In this document: one piece after another, positions 1 to 8,424 of the stretch | Position numbering within the stretch: the stretch's first letter is position 1 | How the letters are laid out: every line of letters begins with the position of its first letter | From: Hyphomicrobium sp. | GTDB lineage: Bacteria; Pseudomonadota; Alphaproteobacteria; Rhizobiales; Hyphomicrobiaceae | DNA: 64,000 nucleotides | Reading direction: 5' to 3' | Assembly (NCBI RefSeq): GCF_009026145.1 | Contig: NZ_WBUE01000008.1 | Location: 1 to 64,000, forward strand | The notes under the pieces: generated by a model | The model's input: only the letters and a program-made list of their open reading frames with translations | The model's database searches: none | What the model was told of the DNA's origin: nothing | Program-made: the position numbers and the translations under genes

Positions 1-77
1 CGATGCTCGAGCACCATCCGGACGGCGCGTTCACGCACCTCCGGCGAGAACTTGCGGGATGTCTGGTGATTCTCCAT
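1..77 (-). CDS. IS3-family transposase OrfA, N-terminal fragment
   Basis: The ATG at 77 (minus strand) opens a reading frame that begins MENHQTSRKFSPEVRERAV and runs off the window after 25 codons. This matches the start of the IS3-family OrfA helix-turn-helix protein, in which the 'FSPEVRERAVRMV' segment leads the HTH. OrfA normally supplies the DNA-binding half of the OrfAB transposase made by programmed frameshifting. Only the first 25 residues are visible, so whether the element is intact is unknown. Confidence 0.7.
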   Translation of the reverse strand, partial: MENHQTSRKFSPEVRERAVRMVLEH

Positions 78-127
78 GGCTCCAATCTCTCAAGATCTGG
101 AGCCTCCGACAAACCCGGAGCGGTTCA
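1..127 (-). mobile_element. IS3-family insertion sequence, left-end fragment (cut by window edge)
   Basis: The plus strand ends this element with GGTTCA at 122-127. Read on the minus strand, the sequence starts TGAACCGCTCCGGGTTTG, a typical IS3-family terminal inverted repeat. It is followed about 50 bp later by an OrfA start codon. The other end lies outside the window, so element length and target duplication cannot be checked. It abuts the truncated LCCL gene at 128. Confidence 0.75.
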
Positions 128-520
128 GTTGGCGCTGCCCAGAGCACCTTAGCACAGGATGCGATCGATCTGGGCGATTGCCCGACACAATACATCAGTC
201 GGTTGGAGAAGGGGCTTTATCGCTGTGATTGCGAGGCGCGCGCCCTGAGCACCCTCGATGTCTACGGCTCGGATGAGTATTCGACGAAGGGTAAGATTTG
301 CGAGTCGGCCGTGCATGCGGGCGTTCTGAGCGCGGAACCGGTACCGGGGCAATCGTCCCCGAAAGAGGGCGAGCAGCCGAAGCTTGAGACCAAGGGCGGC
401 GCTGTAACCTTCGAGGTCGTCGATTCACCGCCTGTCTTCAAGACGAAGCTCCGCAACGGAATCCGCTCGCAATTTTCACCGACCAAAGGGGACACGGCGA
501 TAAAGTTTGTGGCGCCATAA
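128..520 (+). pseudogene. LCCL-domain protein, 5' end removed by IS insertion
   Basis: From the IS end at 127 the frame reads through about 130 residues to a TAA at 518-520. The segment YRCDCEARALSTLDVYG, then ICESAVHAGVL, a G-G-A-V-T-F strand and NGIRSQFS match the LCCL domain: conserved Cys, the A-A-VHAG core and the terminal N-G-I-S motif. The first residues after the junction (VGAAQST) resemble the tail of a signal peptide, so the IS probably removed the promoter, start and most of the leader. A chance frame continues leftwards into the IS but is not a real N-terminus. LCCL domains occur in exported proteins; the ligand is unknown. Confidence 0.7.
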
Positions 521-674
521 GCTGTTGAGAGGAACCTTGCGTGAATACCACTGCGCGCTTGCAAAGGCTAAGCAGGTGAGGCAAATTGCTCGGCGTTCAG
601 AGGACTGATTTCCTTCAGCGGCCACCTCGACTACCTCTTGGCCCCTGATCAACATATTATGTCAGGGTGCGGCT

Positions 675-2192
675 ATGTTGCCGGCGCGCCTATCATTGAT
701 TGCCCTATCCCTCCTCACCGCAACGCCGACCGCTGCACAGCCGCTGCAATGCGCGGGGGTCTTTGGCGCCGACGTCGACGCGCAAATCAAGGCCTGCAGC
801 GAGTGGCTTGGCACGGATGGCCCGAACGCAACCGCGTATGTCTGGCGAGCAAAAGCCTTTGAAAGAAAAGGCGATGTAAAGAGCGCGGAGGACGACTTCG
901 CCAAGGCGCTTGAGATCGATCCATCGAATGCCGATGCGTCAGCTGCGATCAATCGCATAGCGATGGGCATCCCGCCCGGCCGACCGTCGCTCAGCGACGT
1001 CCTCGTGCAAGAGGCGCAGACCGAGAAGTCCTCCGGCACGACGCCAAACGCCAAGGGCAACGACGCTCGTAGTAAGGCGGAAGCGTTGGTCCGTTCCGGC
1101 AACCTTTTCTACGAAACCGATGAGATCGAAGACGCCATCAGCCTTTATTCTGAGGCTATAGCAATCGATCCAAACTATGCAGCGGCATACGTCAATCGTG
1201 CAGATGCTTACGCAGCCTCGGGTGACGAGGAGCAGGCGTTGCTCGATTACCAGAAGGCGATCGAGCGAGACCCCAAGGATCCCAATGCCTACGCTGGGCG
1301 TGCGCTCAGTCTGACCAAGAAGAAAGACTTCGATCGCGCGTTGGCGGATGCCAACAAGGCGGTCGAGCTAGGGCCAAAATTGGGCTATGCCTTTTTCGCT
1401 CGCGGCAGGGTTCACGAGACCGCAGGAACGAAGGATCATGCGATCACCGACTATCGCGCGGCGCTCGCGATCGATCCCGACTATGAAGAAGCCAAGAAAG
1501 CCCTTAAGCGCCTCGGGGACGGGCCGGCCCCTTCGACTTCAGTCAATCTCAAAGCGTCAGCAGCAAAGTGCGACAAGGCGAGGGGCGATGAAGCCATCGC
1601 GGGCTGCAGTGATCTCATTAAGGCCGACCCGAAGCACTTCGGTGCCTATTATAATCGTGGTCTCGAGCACTGGACCAAAGGCGATCTCGATCTTGCCCTG
1701 GCCGACTTCGACAAAGTGATCGAGATCAACCCGAAGTCAGCCGACGGCTATAACGCGCGCGCCGCTATCTACACGGCGAAGAAGCAGCCCGACCGCGCCA
1801 TTAGCGACTATTCACTGGCTCTCGATGCCGATCCGAAGAATCTCAAGGCGCTGAAGTTCCGCGGTCTGGCGTATGCTAAGCGCGAAGAGTACGACAAGGC
1901 GATAGCCGACTACACTAGGGCTATTGAGATCAACCCGAATGACGGCGCATTGTACCTCGATCGGGGCAGCAGCTATTGGAGTTCGAAGCGCTTCGAGTTC
2001 GCCCTCGCCGATTTCACAAAAGCTATCGAGCAAAACCCGAACGATACCGTTTCTTACTTCAACCGAGGACTCACCAACGAGGACCTCGGAAACCGTGAAG
2101 CAGCGATTGCCGACTTTCGAAAGGTGCTGGAGCTCAATCAGGCCCATGAGAAGAGCAGGGCAGCGCTCAAGCGTCTCGGCGCCGAGCCATGA
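675..2192 (+). CDS. Exported TPR-repeat protein
   Basis: 505 residues. A signal peptide (about residues 1-21, ending TPTAAQP) is followed by a Cys pair (positions near 26 and 41) and then arrays of TPR units. These show the usual W/Y-NRG-A-Y—A-DY-KAIEIDPN signature, repeating every 34 residues from about 45-100, 130-270 and 320-500. A low-complexity linker sits at about 275-290 between two TPR blocks, each preceded by a Cys-containing 'C-A-GCS' segment. TPRs are protein-binding scaffolds and no enzymatic motif is present. The start is the ATG with AGGGTGCGG just upstream. The gene is nearly contiguous with a second TPR gene, suggesting a two-gene unit. Partners are unknown. Confidence 0.85.
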   Translation: MLPARLSLIALSLLTATPTAAQPLQCAGVFGADVDAQIKACSEWLGTDGPNATAYVWRAKAFERKGDVKSAEDDFAKALEIDPSNADASAAINRIAMGIPPGRPSLSDVLVQEAQTEKSSGTTPNAKGNDARSKAEALVRSGNLFYETDEIEDAISLYSEAIAIDPNYAAAYVNRADAYAASGDEEQALLDYQKAIERDPKDPNAYAGRALSLTKKKDFDRALADANKAVELGPKLGYAFFARGRVHETAGTKDHAITDYRAALAIDPDYEEAKKALKRLGDGPAPSTSVNLKASAAKCDKARGDEAIAGCSDLIKADPKHFGAYYNRGLEHWTKGDLDLALADFDKVIEINPKSADGYNARAAIYTAKKQPDRAISDYSLALDADPKNLKALKFRGLAYAKREEYDKAIADYTRAIEINPNDGALYLDRGSSYWSSKRFEFALADFTKAIEQNPNDTVSYFNRGLTNEDLGNREAAIADFRKVLELNQAHEKSRAALKRLGAEP

Positions 2193-2203
2193 GGAAGTGC
2201 GTC

Positions 2204-3145
2204 ATGTCGAGTACACGCGCGAGCGTTCGTGCTCCTGCCTCAATGACCATGCCGTGCGCAATTCTATTCATGGCGTGCCCCGCCTTCGCTGCCACCCCCG
2301 AGGACTGCTTCAAGAAGACGGGGGATGCGGCCATTGTCGGCTGCACCCTCAAGATCGAAGCTGATCCCACGAGCGGCGCTGCCTACAATAACCGGGCCAT
2401 CGAATACAGGAGGCAGGGTCATCTAGAGCAGGCCATTGCCGACTTCGGCAAGGCTATAGAGATCGACCCCAAGAACGCCCGCTCCTACTACAATCGCGGC
2501 ACGGTCTACCTCGCTCTTGGGCAAACTTCGAAGAAGAAGGACTTCTTTGAGCGCGCCATCGCCGACTTCTCGGCCGCCATCGCCGTCAATCCGAAATATG
2601 CCAAGGCCTTCGGCAACCGCGGACTTTCGTACACAATGCTCGGACAGCATGAGCAGGCGATCAGCGATTATGACCAAAACGTAGAGATCGCCCCCGACGA
2701 CCTCAATGCCCATACCAACCGGGCATACAGTTGCCTGATGGCTAAACGCTATGACTGCGCACGAGCAGACACCAACAAAGCCATCGAGCTGGATTCCAAA
2801 CATTACAAGGCCTACCGCACCAGAGCGCAGCTCAACGAGGCGGAGGGGAAGAAGGACGCCGCTATCCTCGACTACCAAGCCGCCCTCAAGTTCGCTCCTG
2901 ACAAGAAGACCGCAAATGTAATGCGCGCCGATCTGCTGCGCCTTGGCGTCAACCTGCCGGAGCCCGCTGTCGACGCAGGTAGCAAAGAGTGCGCTGAGCG
3001 TTTGGCCAGCGCCGAAAAGTGCCACAAGGATTACCTGACGCAGACCGATGACACGATGAGGGGGATTTCGCGGGCCTGCCTAGCAGCCAACTGTGGTTCG
3101 GCCATGGTGATGAAATGTCCGTTGCCGCCCTTCTGCACACAATAG
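2204..3145 (+). CDS. Exported TPR-repeat protein, second of pair
   Basis: 313 residues from the ATG at 2204, chosen because GAGGAAG lies 6-7 bases upstream. An ATG at 2189 overlapping the previous stop is also possible. The leader ends ACPAFAATPEDC. The same 'A-IVGCT-KIEADP' segment found inside the upstream protein follows, then about six TPR units (N-RG—Y—QAIADF-KAIEIDPKN). The C-terminal 60 residues are not TPR and contain six cysteines (C-AERLASAEKC to the end), suggesting a disulphide-stabilised cap. It is paralogous to the upstream gene, probably by duplication, and co-transcribed with it. Role: periplasmic scaffold, partner unknown. Confidence 0.8.
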   Translation: MSSTRASVRAPASMTMPCAILFMACPAFAATPEDCFKKTGDAAIVGCTLKIEADPTSGAAYNNRAIEYRRQGHLEQAIADFGKAIEIDPKNARSYYNRGTVYLALGQTSKKKDFFERAIADFSAAIAVNPKYAKAFGNRGLSYTMLGQHEQAISDYDQNVEIAPDDLNAHTNRAYSCLMAKRYDCARADTNKAIELDSKHYKAYRTRAQLNEAEGKKDAAILDYQAALKFAPDKKTANVMRADLLRLGVNLPEPAVDAGSKECAERLASAEKCHKDYLTQTDDTMRGISRACLAANCGSAMVMKCPLPPFCTQ

Positions 3146-3159
3146 CGGCAAGGGCTTAT

Positions 3160-3945
3160 ATGTGCGCTCCACTCGCAAAGCTCCTTCCGCTTCTATTGCT
3201 CGCTCTGCCGCTCACCGCGGATATTGCGGCTACCGCAGAGCCATGTCCGATCACGCATGAGCCAAGCAAATTTACCCGCGACGCGTGCATCCCCATAGGT
3301 GGCGACGATTGCAGCCGGCCCGGTTTCAAAGGCGGTTACTGCCCGCCCGGCTTCAAGTGCGCTCCGGAGGGCAAATGTATTCCGCTGAGCAGCGCCGCAT
3401 GTGCGAAGTGGCCGAACCTGGCCTGCCCGGCGGGAACGCTGTGCCACCCATACGTTGAGAGCTGCCTCAAGTCCGGGCACATACCTTGCCGGACAGGTGG
3501 CGGGTGCCCCATCGGTTGGGTGTGCTCGACGCGGGGCGGCAAATCGACATGCGCTCGTGGCGGTCGGGGAACCATCAATTGCGCCGCTGTCGGCAGACCC
3601 GAACAAAATTGCTGGGCCGGGGATACTTGTCATCCCACGGCACCGGCCTGTGTTGCGGCAGGCAGCATGCCTTGTCCAGGGCCAGAAGGCGATTCATGTC
3701 CACGCGGATACATTTGCAGCAAGGCAGGGAATAAGTGGGATTGCGTCACTCCAGGCGGCGGGCACGGCAACGCGAGCTGCGCGATGTTCAACAGACCGAA
3801 CGAGTCGTGCGGGCCGGGATGGAAGTGCCATCCGAATGGGCCCGGCTGCATCCCGTTGGATTCCGTGCCGTGCGGGACCAAGGGATACTGCAGGGTCCCG
3901 AAGTTCTGCCAGGGTGACCAGTGCGTCGATCCCCGGCCTCGGTGA
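3160..3945 (+). CDS. Secreted cysteine-rich repeat protein
   Basis: 261 residues from the ATG at 3160. An in-frame ATG at 3115 would overlap the previous gene and place 15 residues before the hydrophobic leader. The leader (LLPLLLLALPLTADIAATA) is clear. The mature part has about 36 cysteines. A unit of about 32 residues appears three times, with a C-x-aromatic start, CP/G-G-x-x-CHP in the middle and PC at the end (near residues 60-90, 125-155, 190-220). The units alternate with a shorter G-x-x-CP-G-x-x-CS unit. It must fold by disulphides outside the cytoplasm. I recognise no named family; adhesive, coat or binding roles are only guesses. Confidence 0.7.
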   Translation: MCAPLAKLLPLLLLALPLTADIAATAEPCPITHEPSKFTRDACIPIGGDDCSRPGFKGGYCPPGFKCAPEGKCIPLSSAACAKWPNLACPAGTLCHPYVESCLKSGHIPCRTGGGCPIGWVCSTRGGKSTCARGGRGTINCAAVGRPEQNCWAGDTCHPTAPACVAAGSMPCPGPEGDSCPRGYICSKAGNKWDCVTPGGGHGNASCAMFNRPNESCGPGWKCHPNGPGCIPLDSVPCGTKGYCRVPKFCQGDQCVDPRPR

Positions 3946-4613
3946 AGAGAGTCGCCCCAACCCGATACTTGCGCTTCGCCGTCGGACGGACGGCCTCCCG
4001 CTTGCGCAGGAGCCCCGATGATCTGCTGTTCGGGAAGCCTGAGGTTATTACGACCTCACCTAGTGGAAGGGGGGGCAACTCGAGCGGCGCACTTGGCGAT
4101 GCGCATTTAGTGGACTGCTGCAGATAAGCATCTGCATCACCAGGGTTCGATTCCCTTTTTTGCAGTCTGCTTTCCAACCCGTTGATTTCATTTATAAATT
4201 TGATGATTTTTGGCGCCCCGTAGGGAGGTATCGAAAGTCGGTTGAATCAGTGAGTTACTGGAAAGTGGGAAAGAGAAAACGTCCCGTAGTTTATCGCAGC
4301 TTTGCGCCGGCGACTTTCCCACCGCTCAGAACTCAGCCGCAGAGAGCGGCCAACCGAAGTGCAGGATGGGATGTGCGCTACGGGCTAACTCCAGACATGG
4401 CGCCGGTCGGGGATAGCGGGCGAAGTTGACGTGCTTAAAGACGAGCGTCTCGAAGAAGCGCGCCGCGCCGCGCGAGAATAAGAGCCTCAACACATCCGCT
4501 CAGAGAGCGACCGCGGCGTGATCCTCATCCAACCTCGATAATCGAGGGCTCGCTCGAAAGCCGGCGAAACCGACCAACCGAAACGCGCTGTCGAAGTCGC
4601 CGACTTTCTTGCT
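3946..4613. other. Intergenic stretch holding repeat copy 1
   Basis: No convincing reading frame. It contains a tRNA T-arm-like motif (GGGTTCGATTCCC near 4145) and the structured repeat at 4207-4323. The rest, 4324-4613, shows nothing I can name. Confidence 0.6.
4207..4323 (+). repeat. Structured dispersed repeat, copy 1
   Basis: Begins with a T-run and GGCGCCCCGTAGGG (4212-4225). It closes with the inverted repeat GTGGGAAAG (4265-4273) and CTTTCCCAC (4314-4322). Copies 2 (6646-6759) and 3 (20502-20617) keep the same layout, the same orientation and a 57-58-nt stem-loop. Similarity with copy 2 extends leftwards to about 4146, through a tRNA T-arm-like motif. Confidence 0.75.
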
Positions 4614-6170
4614 TCACCGTCGCGGTTGCGCGAGCGCCGCGGCCGTGCAGGCACTCACATACTCCTGCATCGTGACGGTGCCGTCAGCGTTGGTGTCTAG
4701 GTTGGTGGTCCTTAGCCTGGCCTGAGCAACGGCCGTGCTGGCAGACTGAGCGGTCATCATCGTGCTCGTCCAATTCAATTTGCATAGGACCTGGGCACGC
4801 TCGGTCGCTGCCGACGAGCTAGGAGGCAGAGCACCCGTGGGGGACGTCACTTGCGTGGGTGGTGGCGGAGCCGGCGCCGGATCAGCAGCCGCGGCCTGGG
4901 TGCCCACCTGCACCGGCTCATCGCCGGGGTCGTCGGTCGCGGCCATGCACTTGAACATCTTGCTGCGAGCGATCGTGAGGCACTCGTTCGGATCGGTGCT
5001 CCCGGGGAAGCAGACGTTCTCGACCGCCGTCGTCCATTGCCAGAGCGCGCCCTTGTCGCAGGTGATCGCGAATTCGGTTCCCTGGGATTTGGTGAAGCTC
5101 TGCGCAATCAGGTCCCTGGCGCCGTAGCTGGCCGTAAAGGAGGTCTCAGTGCCGGTCGGGGATTCGTCGTTGCCCGTTCGAAACGAGGTGCTGAGTTCGA
5201 GGCTCCAGCTCGTTTCGGATTCTCTCGACTTTCCCTGCTCCACGCCGACGGTCACGTTGTAGGAGATGTCGCCACAATCGAGACACATGCCGACGAGGTC
5301 CCAGGCCCCGCTTACGCGGGCGATCTGGGGAAGCGGCAGGTAGTCACAGCGCTTGCCGTAGTTGGCCGATGCTGCGCTTGCTGCAGCATTCCAATTGAAG
5401 GGGCCTTCTCGGCAATCGATGCCGGTCCCGGTGACGATTCGGTAGGTTGCCCAGGAAAGGTCGATCGGGCCGTAGCGGACAAGATAATTCCCAGAGTTCG
5501 GGAACTGACAGACCTGGCCGCTCGCGCCGGAGGACGTACACACCGTCCATGATGCGCCTGGCTTGCCCGTGAACTCGTTGCTCGAAACCTGGCACTTCTT
5601 GGCGACGTTCGGGAAGGGGTCGCCTTCCATGCCGCCGAAGTCGTTGTGCACGCATTTAGTGTCTTTGGCCGCGTACATATACATCCAACGGCTATCACTA
5701 CCGCTTGTGGCGCCATAGCGTATGATGCGAAAGGCGTTGGGATTGCTGACCGTGATGGAGCAGGAGCCGCTTGCGCAGTCGTTCCAATGGTCGACCTTAG
5801 GCAAATCGATCTTTGCCGAGACGCACTGCTTATCTCCGCCGCCCTGGTCTCCCGCATACCATTGGCATCTGACTTGTCTGAGGCCCGAGAAGATGACGTT
5901 CTGCCATCCTCCACCCTTGGCGCCGTAGCTCAGCACGGTCATTTGATTGGCGTCCAAGGTGCCGTCAGGTCTGTCGGCCGGCAGGTAGCACTCAGTGCCC
6001 CAACCGCCGCACGGGACGGGCTTTCCGGGTTTGCTCGGAGGTTCGGCTTCGGCCGCCGATGCGCGATCGAACGTGAGGAACGAGAAGAGGACGGCGACCA
6101 GCAGCAAGCCGACGCCCCAAGCCAAATAAGCAAATAGATGCGGAACCTGGGACCGAAAGCAAACAGACAT
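4614..6170 (-). CDS. Membrane-anchored or exported protein with C-terminal EF-hand
   Basis: 518 residues from the ATG at 6170, which has GGGGA at good spacing; a TTG at 6182 is in frame but less likely. Residues about 12-40 are a long hydrophobic segment ending in an ASAAEAE cleavage-like site. A Cys-rich region spans 55-300. A Ser/Thr-rich beta region (about 305-375) shows alternating polar/apolar residues (ETSWSLELSTSF, TETSFTASYG). A Pro-rich linker (about 425-455) follows. The C-terminus carries one EF-hand loop with the DxNxDGxVxxxE pattern (LDTNADGTVTMQEY). The EF-hand predicts Ca2+ binding outside the membrane. The beta region vaguely recalls aerolysin-type pore-forming modules, but this is inference only. 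It is flanked by repeat copies 1 and 2. Confidence 0.65.
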   Translation of the reverse strand: MSVCFRSQVPHLFAYLAWGVGLLLVAVLFSFLTFDRASAAEAEPPSKPGKPVPCGGWGTECYLPADRPDGTLDANQMTVLSYGAKGGGWQNVIFSGLRQVRCQWYAGDQGGGDKQCVSAKIDLPKVDHWNDCASGSCSITVSNPNAFRIIRYGATSGSDSRWMYMYAAKDTKCVHNDFGGMEGDPFPNVAKKCQVSSNEFTGKPGASWTVCTSSGASGQVCQFPNSGNYLVRYGPIDLSWATYRIVTGTGIDCREGPFNWNAAASAASANYGKRCDYLPLPQIARVSGAWDLVGMCLDCGDISYNVTVGVEQGKSRESETSWSLELSTSFRTGNDESPTGTETSFTASYGARDLIAQSFTKSQGTEFAITCDKGALWQWTTAVENVCFPGSTDPNECLTIARSKMFKCMAATDDPGDEPVQVGTQAAAADPAPAPPPPTQVTSPTGALPPSSSAATERAQVLCKLNWTSTMMTAQSASTAVAQARLRTTNLDTNADGTVTMQEYVSACTAAALAQPRR

Positions 6171-7084
6171 AAAATTCCCCAATGCAATTTACCAATTTAC
6201 CGATAGACCCCGTGCTCAGCCTCGGCGCTCGTGCCGGTTGACGCTCAGCAAGTGGAACATCTGTCGAGTTGCTAAATTGGACAAGCGGGAATGATGGTTA
6301 GAAGGTCGAAAGATCGGCATTTTAGCGAAATTGGCATATCGGGGTCATTTGGCGCCGTCGCTCTTGGGTGGACCGGCTTCGTCGCTGACGTCCGCTGCGA
6401 GTCATTCCGACTCACCAACGGCAACCGGTAGACGACCGCTGTTCTCGAACAGCGGACATGACGACCAGTTCGTGGCCGTCGCCGCACGTAATCTAGGAAT
6501 GCCTGAATAAGGAAGACTGCCAACGCAGCCAGCGCGAAGGTGGCGCGCGCTCACGACTGCGGATTGCCCGACTTGCCGCGGGGTTCGATTCCCGCTTTTC
6601 CAATCGGCTTTCCCACCGATTGATTTCATTGAGGAAATTTAGAGCTTTGGCGCCCCGTAGGGGAGTGCAATATTCGGGCGGTGCCAATGACTTACTGAAA
6701 AGTGGGACAGCAGATCGTCTCGCCGCTTACCGCTGTGTTCCGTGTTGCACTGTCCCACCGCCTCCCATGTACGCCAAGGACTCAGGTAGCGAACAGGTCA
6801 ACTTGGGACTAAGTGGCGGTTGGTCGCTCGCGCCTGTCAGTCAGTGAGGGCCATCGCCTGACCACTGTCAGTATCTGCAAGCGGACGCTCCGCCCACCAA
6901 AGACACCTAAACCCTGACGGCAGACCGTCCCCGTGGTAGGTTGTGAACCGGTTGGGGTCCTGCCGCGGCCATGCGAACAACCACACAATTCTATATTGCC
7001 TGGCAAAGCCTTCTGACCTGCACCTCCTTCCCAGCCTTCGCCGACCCAGGTGAGGAAACAAAGAGTGTTCAAGGGAGGTTACCC
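6171..7084. other. Intergenic stretch holding repeat copy 2
   Basis: About 900 bp without a supportable gene. The T-arm-like motif at about 6583 and the structured repeat at 6646-6759 are the only features I recognise. An ATG at 6971, in frame with the next gene, has no ribosome-binding site. Confidence 0.55.
6646..6759 (+). repeat. Structured dispersed repeat, copy 2
   Basis: GGCGCCCCGTAGGG at 6649-6662; stem arms GTGGGACAG (6702-6710) and CTGTCCCAC (6750-6758). Relative to copies 1 and 3 one base pair has changed on both sides (A:T to C:G), so pairing is kept. This covariation supports a folded RNA or DNA structure. Confidence 0.8.
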
Positions 7085-7870
7085 ATGGTCGCGTCAAGAG
7101 CCATACAGATTGTCCCCTCTTTGGTGACATTGCTTGCAGTCGCCACCGTATCCCACGCGGGCACGAGAGAAGTGGTTCGAGCTATCGGTCCCGATTTTCC
7201 GAGATGCAGCTGCCAAACTCAGGGCGCGTATTGCGTGCATGTCATTCCGCAAGGGACGACATGCAGGCTGGTGTTCGCCGATTCAGTAGATGAGGCGCAA
7301 CAGCTTCGTGATCGGAGATGCAGGGACTTGCATGGAGGCGTCGATCTCGTCTGGGAGTCGTTCCGGTGCGTCACCCAAAGGGAGAAGCAGAACCTGCAAA
7401 ACCGTACGCGGCAGGTCGAACAGCAAGCTCTCTCCACATGCGGAAGCGGAAACTATGTTGTCGTCTACGGCTGGGAGCCTAGCTTCGGGTGCATAAATCC
7501 CTCAGCAGCCCCTGGCATGGGTCCCGGCGGCATACCTACAGGTACGGGCACTCCCGGGGCGGGTGGCGGCGCGACAGGCATCGGTACCGCTGGTGCGGGT
7601 GCGGGCGGTCCTGGTGCCGGCGGTACTCCTCCACCGGGCGGCGGTGGTGGCGCAGGCGCGCCTGGAGGCGGGACGCGTGCTGGTGCGGGCCCAGGCTGGA
7701 GTGGTGTGGGTCCAAGGAGCGGTGGCGCAGGTGCCGGCGGGCACAGCGCTGCCGGTGCCACCTGCCCTGCGGGCCAGTGCGCTGAACCAGAATTCTTTGG
7801 AATGGGCGCCTGCCGTCCGTCGCTTCCAGAGTGTCCTGGTTACGAGTGCGGCCAGCCTGGCTGTCGCTAG
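7085..7870 (+). CDS. Secreted glycine-rich protein with Cys-containing ends
   Basis: 261 residues from the ATG at 7085, chosen because AGGGAGG sits 6 bases upstream; the in-frame ATG at 6971 lacks such a site. The signal peptide ends ATVSHA-GTREVV. Residues about 35-135 form a small domain with six cysteines (CSCQTQGAYC, TTCR, DRRCRD, FRCV, STCGSG). Residues about 140-225 are almost entirely Gly/Ala/Pro/Thr. The C-terminus again has cysteines (CPAGQC, PECPGYECGQPGC). This ordered-head, flexible-linker, Cys-knot-tail architecture suggests an extracellular surface protein. No family recognised. Confidence 0.65.
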   Translation: MVASRAIQIVPSLVTLLAVATVSHAGTREVVRAIGPDFPRCSCQTQGAYCVHVIPQGTTCRLVFADSVDEAQQLRDRRCRDLHGGVDLVWESFRCVTQREKQNLQNRTRQVEQQALSTCGSGNYVVVYGWEPSFGCINPSAAPGMGPGGIPTGTGTPGAGGGATGIGTAGAGAGGPGAGGTPPPGGGGGAGAPGGGTRAGAGPGWSGVGPRSGGAGAGGHSAAGATCPAGQCAEPEFFGMGACRPSLPECPGYECGQPGCR

Positions 7871-8008
7871 ATCCTTTCCGAAGTCGGAGGGCGTTGGGCC
7901 CGTCTTCGCCCAATTCCAGCTGAGCACGACCGGGCAGTGTGGATGCGGTCTTCGCGCTGGATGTTAAGCGAGCATCGCAGACGCACCACACATTAAGAGG
8001 ACTGCCAG

Positions 8009-8383
8009 ATGCGCATGCCATTCAAGGTCCCCCGTAACGCGTTCTTTGCACCGATAGCGTCGGCGCTTCTGGTCGCTGCCCCCGGCCATGAGGCCATGGC
8101 CTTTGAGGATCCAGACTTTGTCCGTGGTGCGCCAACCCCTTCCGCATTGCCAGAAGCGCAGAAGAGCCAGCTGATGGTTGTCAACGTGCCAGAACTCAAC
8201 GTCTTTCCAGAGCCAAATGTAAATGCCGGGTTGATTGGCGCGCTGCACAGCGGCGACGGCGTCACGGTCGAGCGCTGGCAAACGGACAGCCAAGGTGAGA
8301 AATGGGCCAGGGTCTGCACGAGACGCTACTGCGGTTGGGTGGGTGCCGATTTTATCGAACCTGCGCCTGCAGATGAGCCATAA
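8009..8383 (+). CDS. Exported SH3b-domain protein
   Basis: 124 residues. The leader ends in GHEAMAFED. Residues about 55-118 form a bacterial SH3 domain: MVVNVPELNVFPEPNVNAG, then a G-D-GVTVERW turn and WARVCTRRYCGWVGADFIEP. SH3b modules commonly bind peptidoglycan or act as small scaffolds in the periplasm. The pair C..YC may form a disulphide. GAGGAC lies upstream of the ATG. It converges with the hydrolase gene that follows. Confidence 0.75.
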   Translation: MRMPFKVPRNAFFAPIASALLVAAPGHEAMAFEDPDFVRGAPTPSALPEAQKSQLMVVNVPELNVFPEPNVNAGLIGALHSGDGVTVERWQTDSQGEKWARVCTRRYCGWVGADFIEPAPADEP

Positions 8384-8424
8384 GGCGCGTTGGATTTGCC
8401 GAGCCGCTCGTGCTTTCTGCGTGC

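Noticed and set aside
4130..4160. Possible tRNA gene
   Set aside because: Only the T-arm-like GGTTCGATTCC motif is present; no acceptor pairing, D arm or proper 7-base anticodon loop can be drawn. The same holds near 6583.
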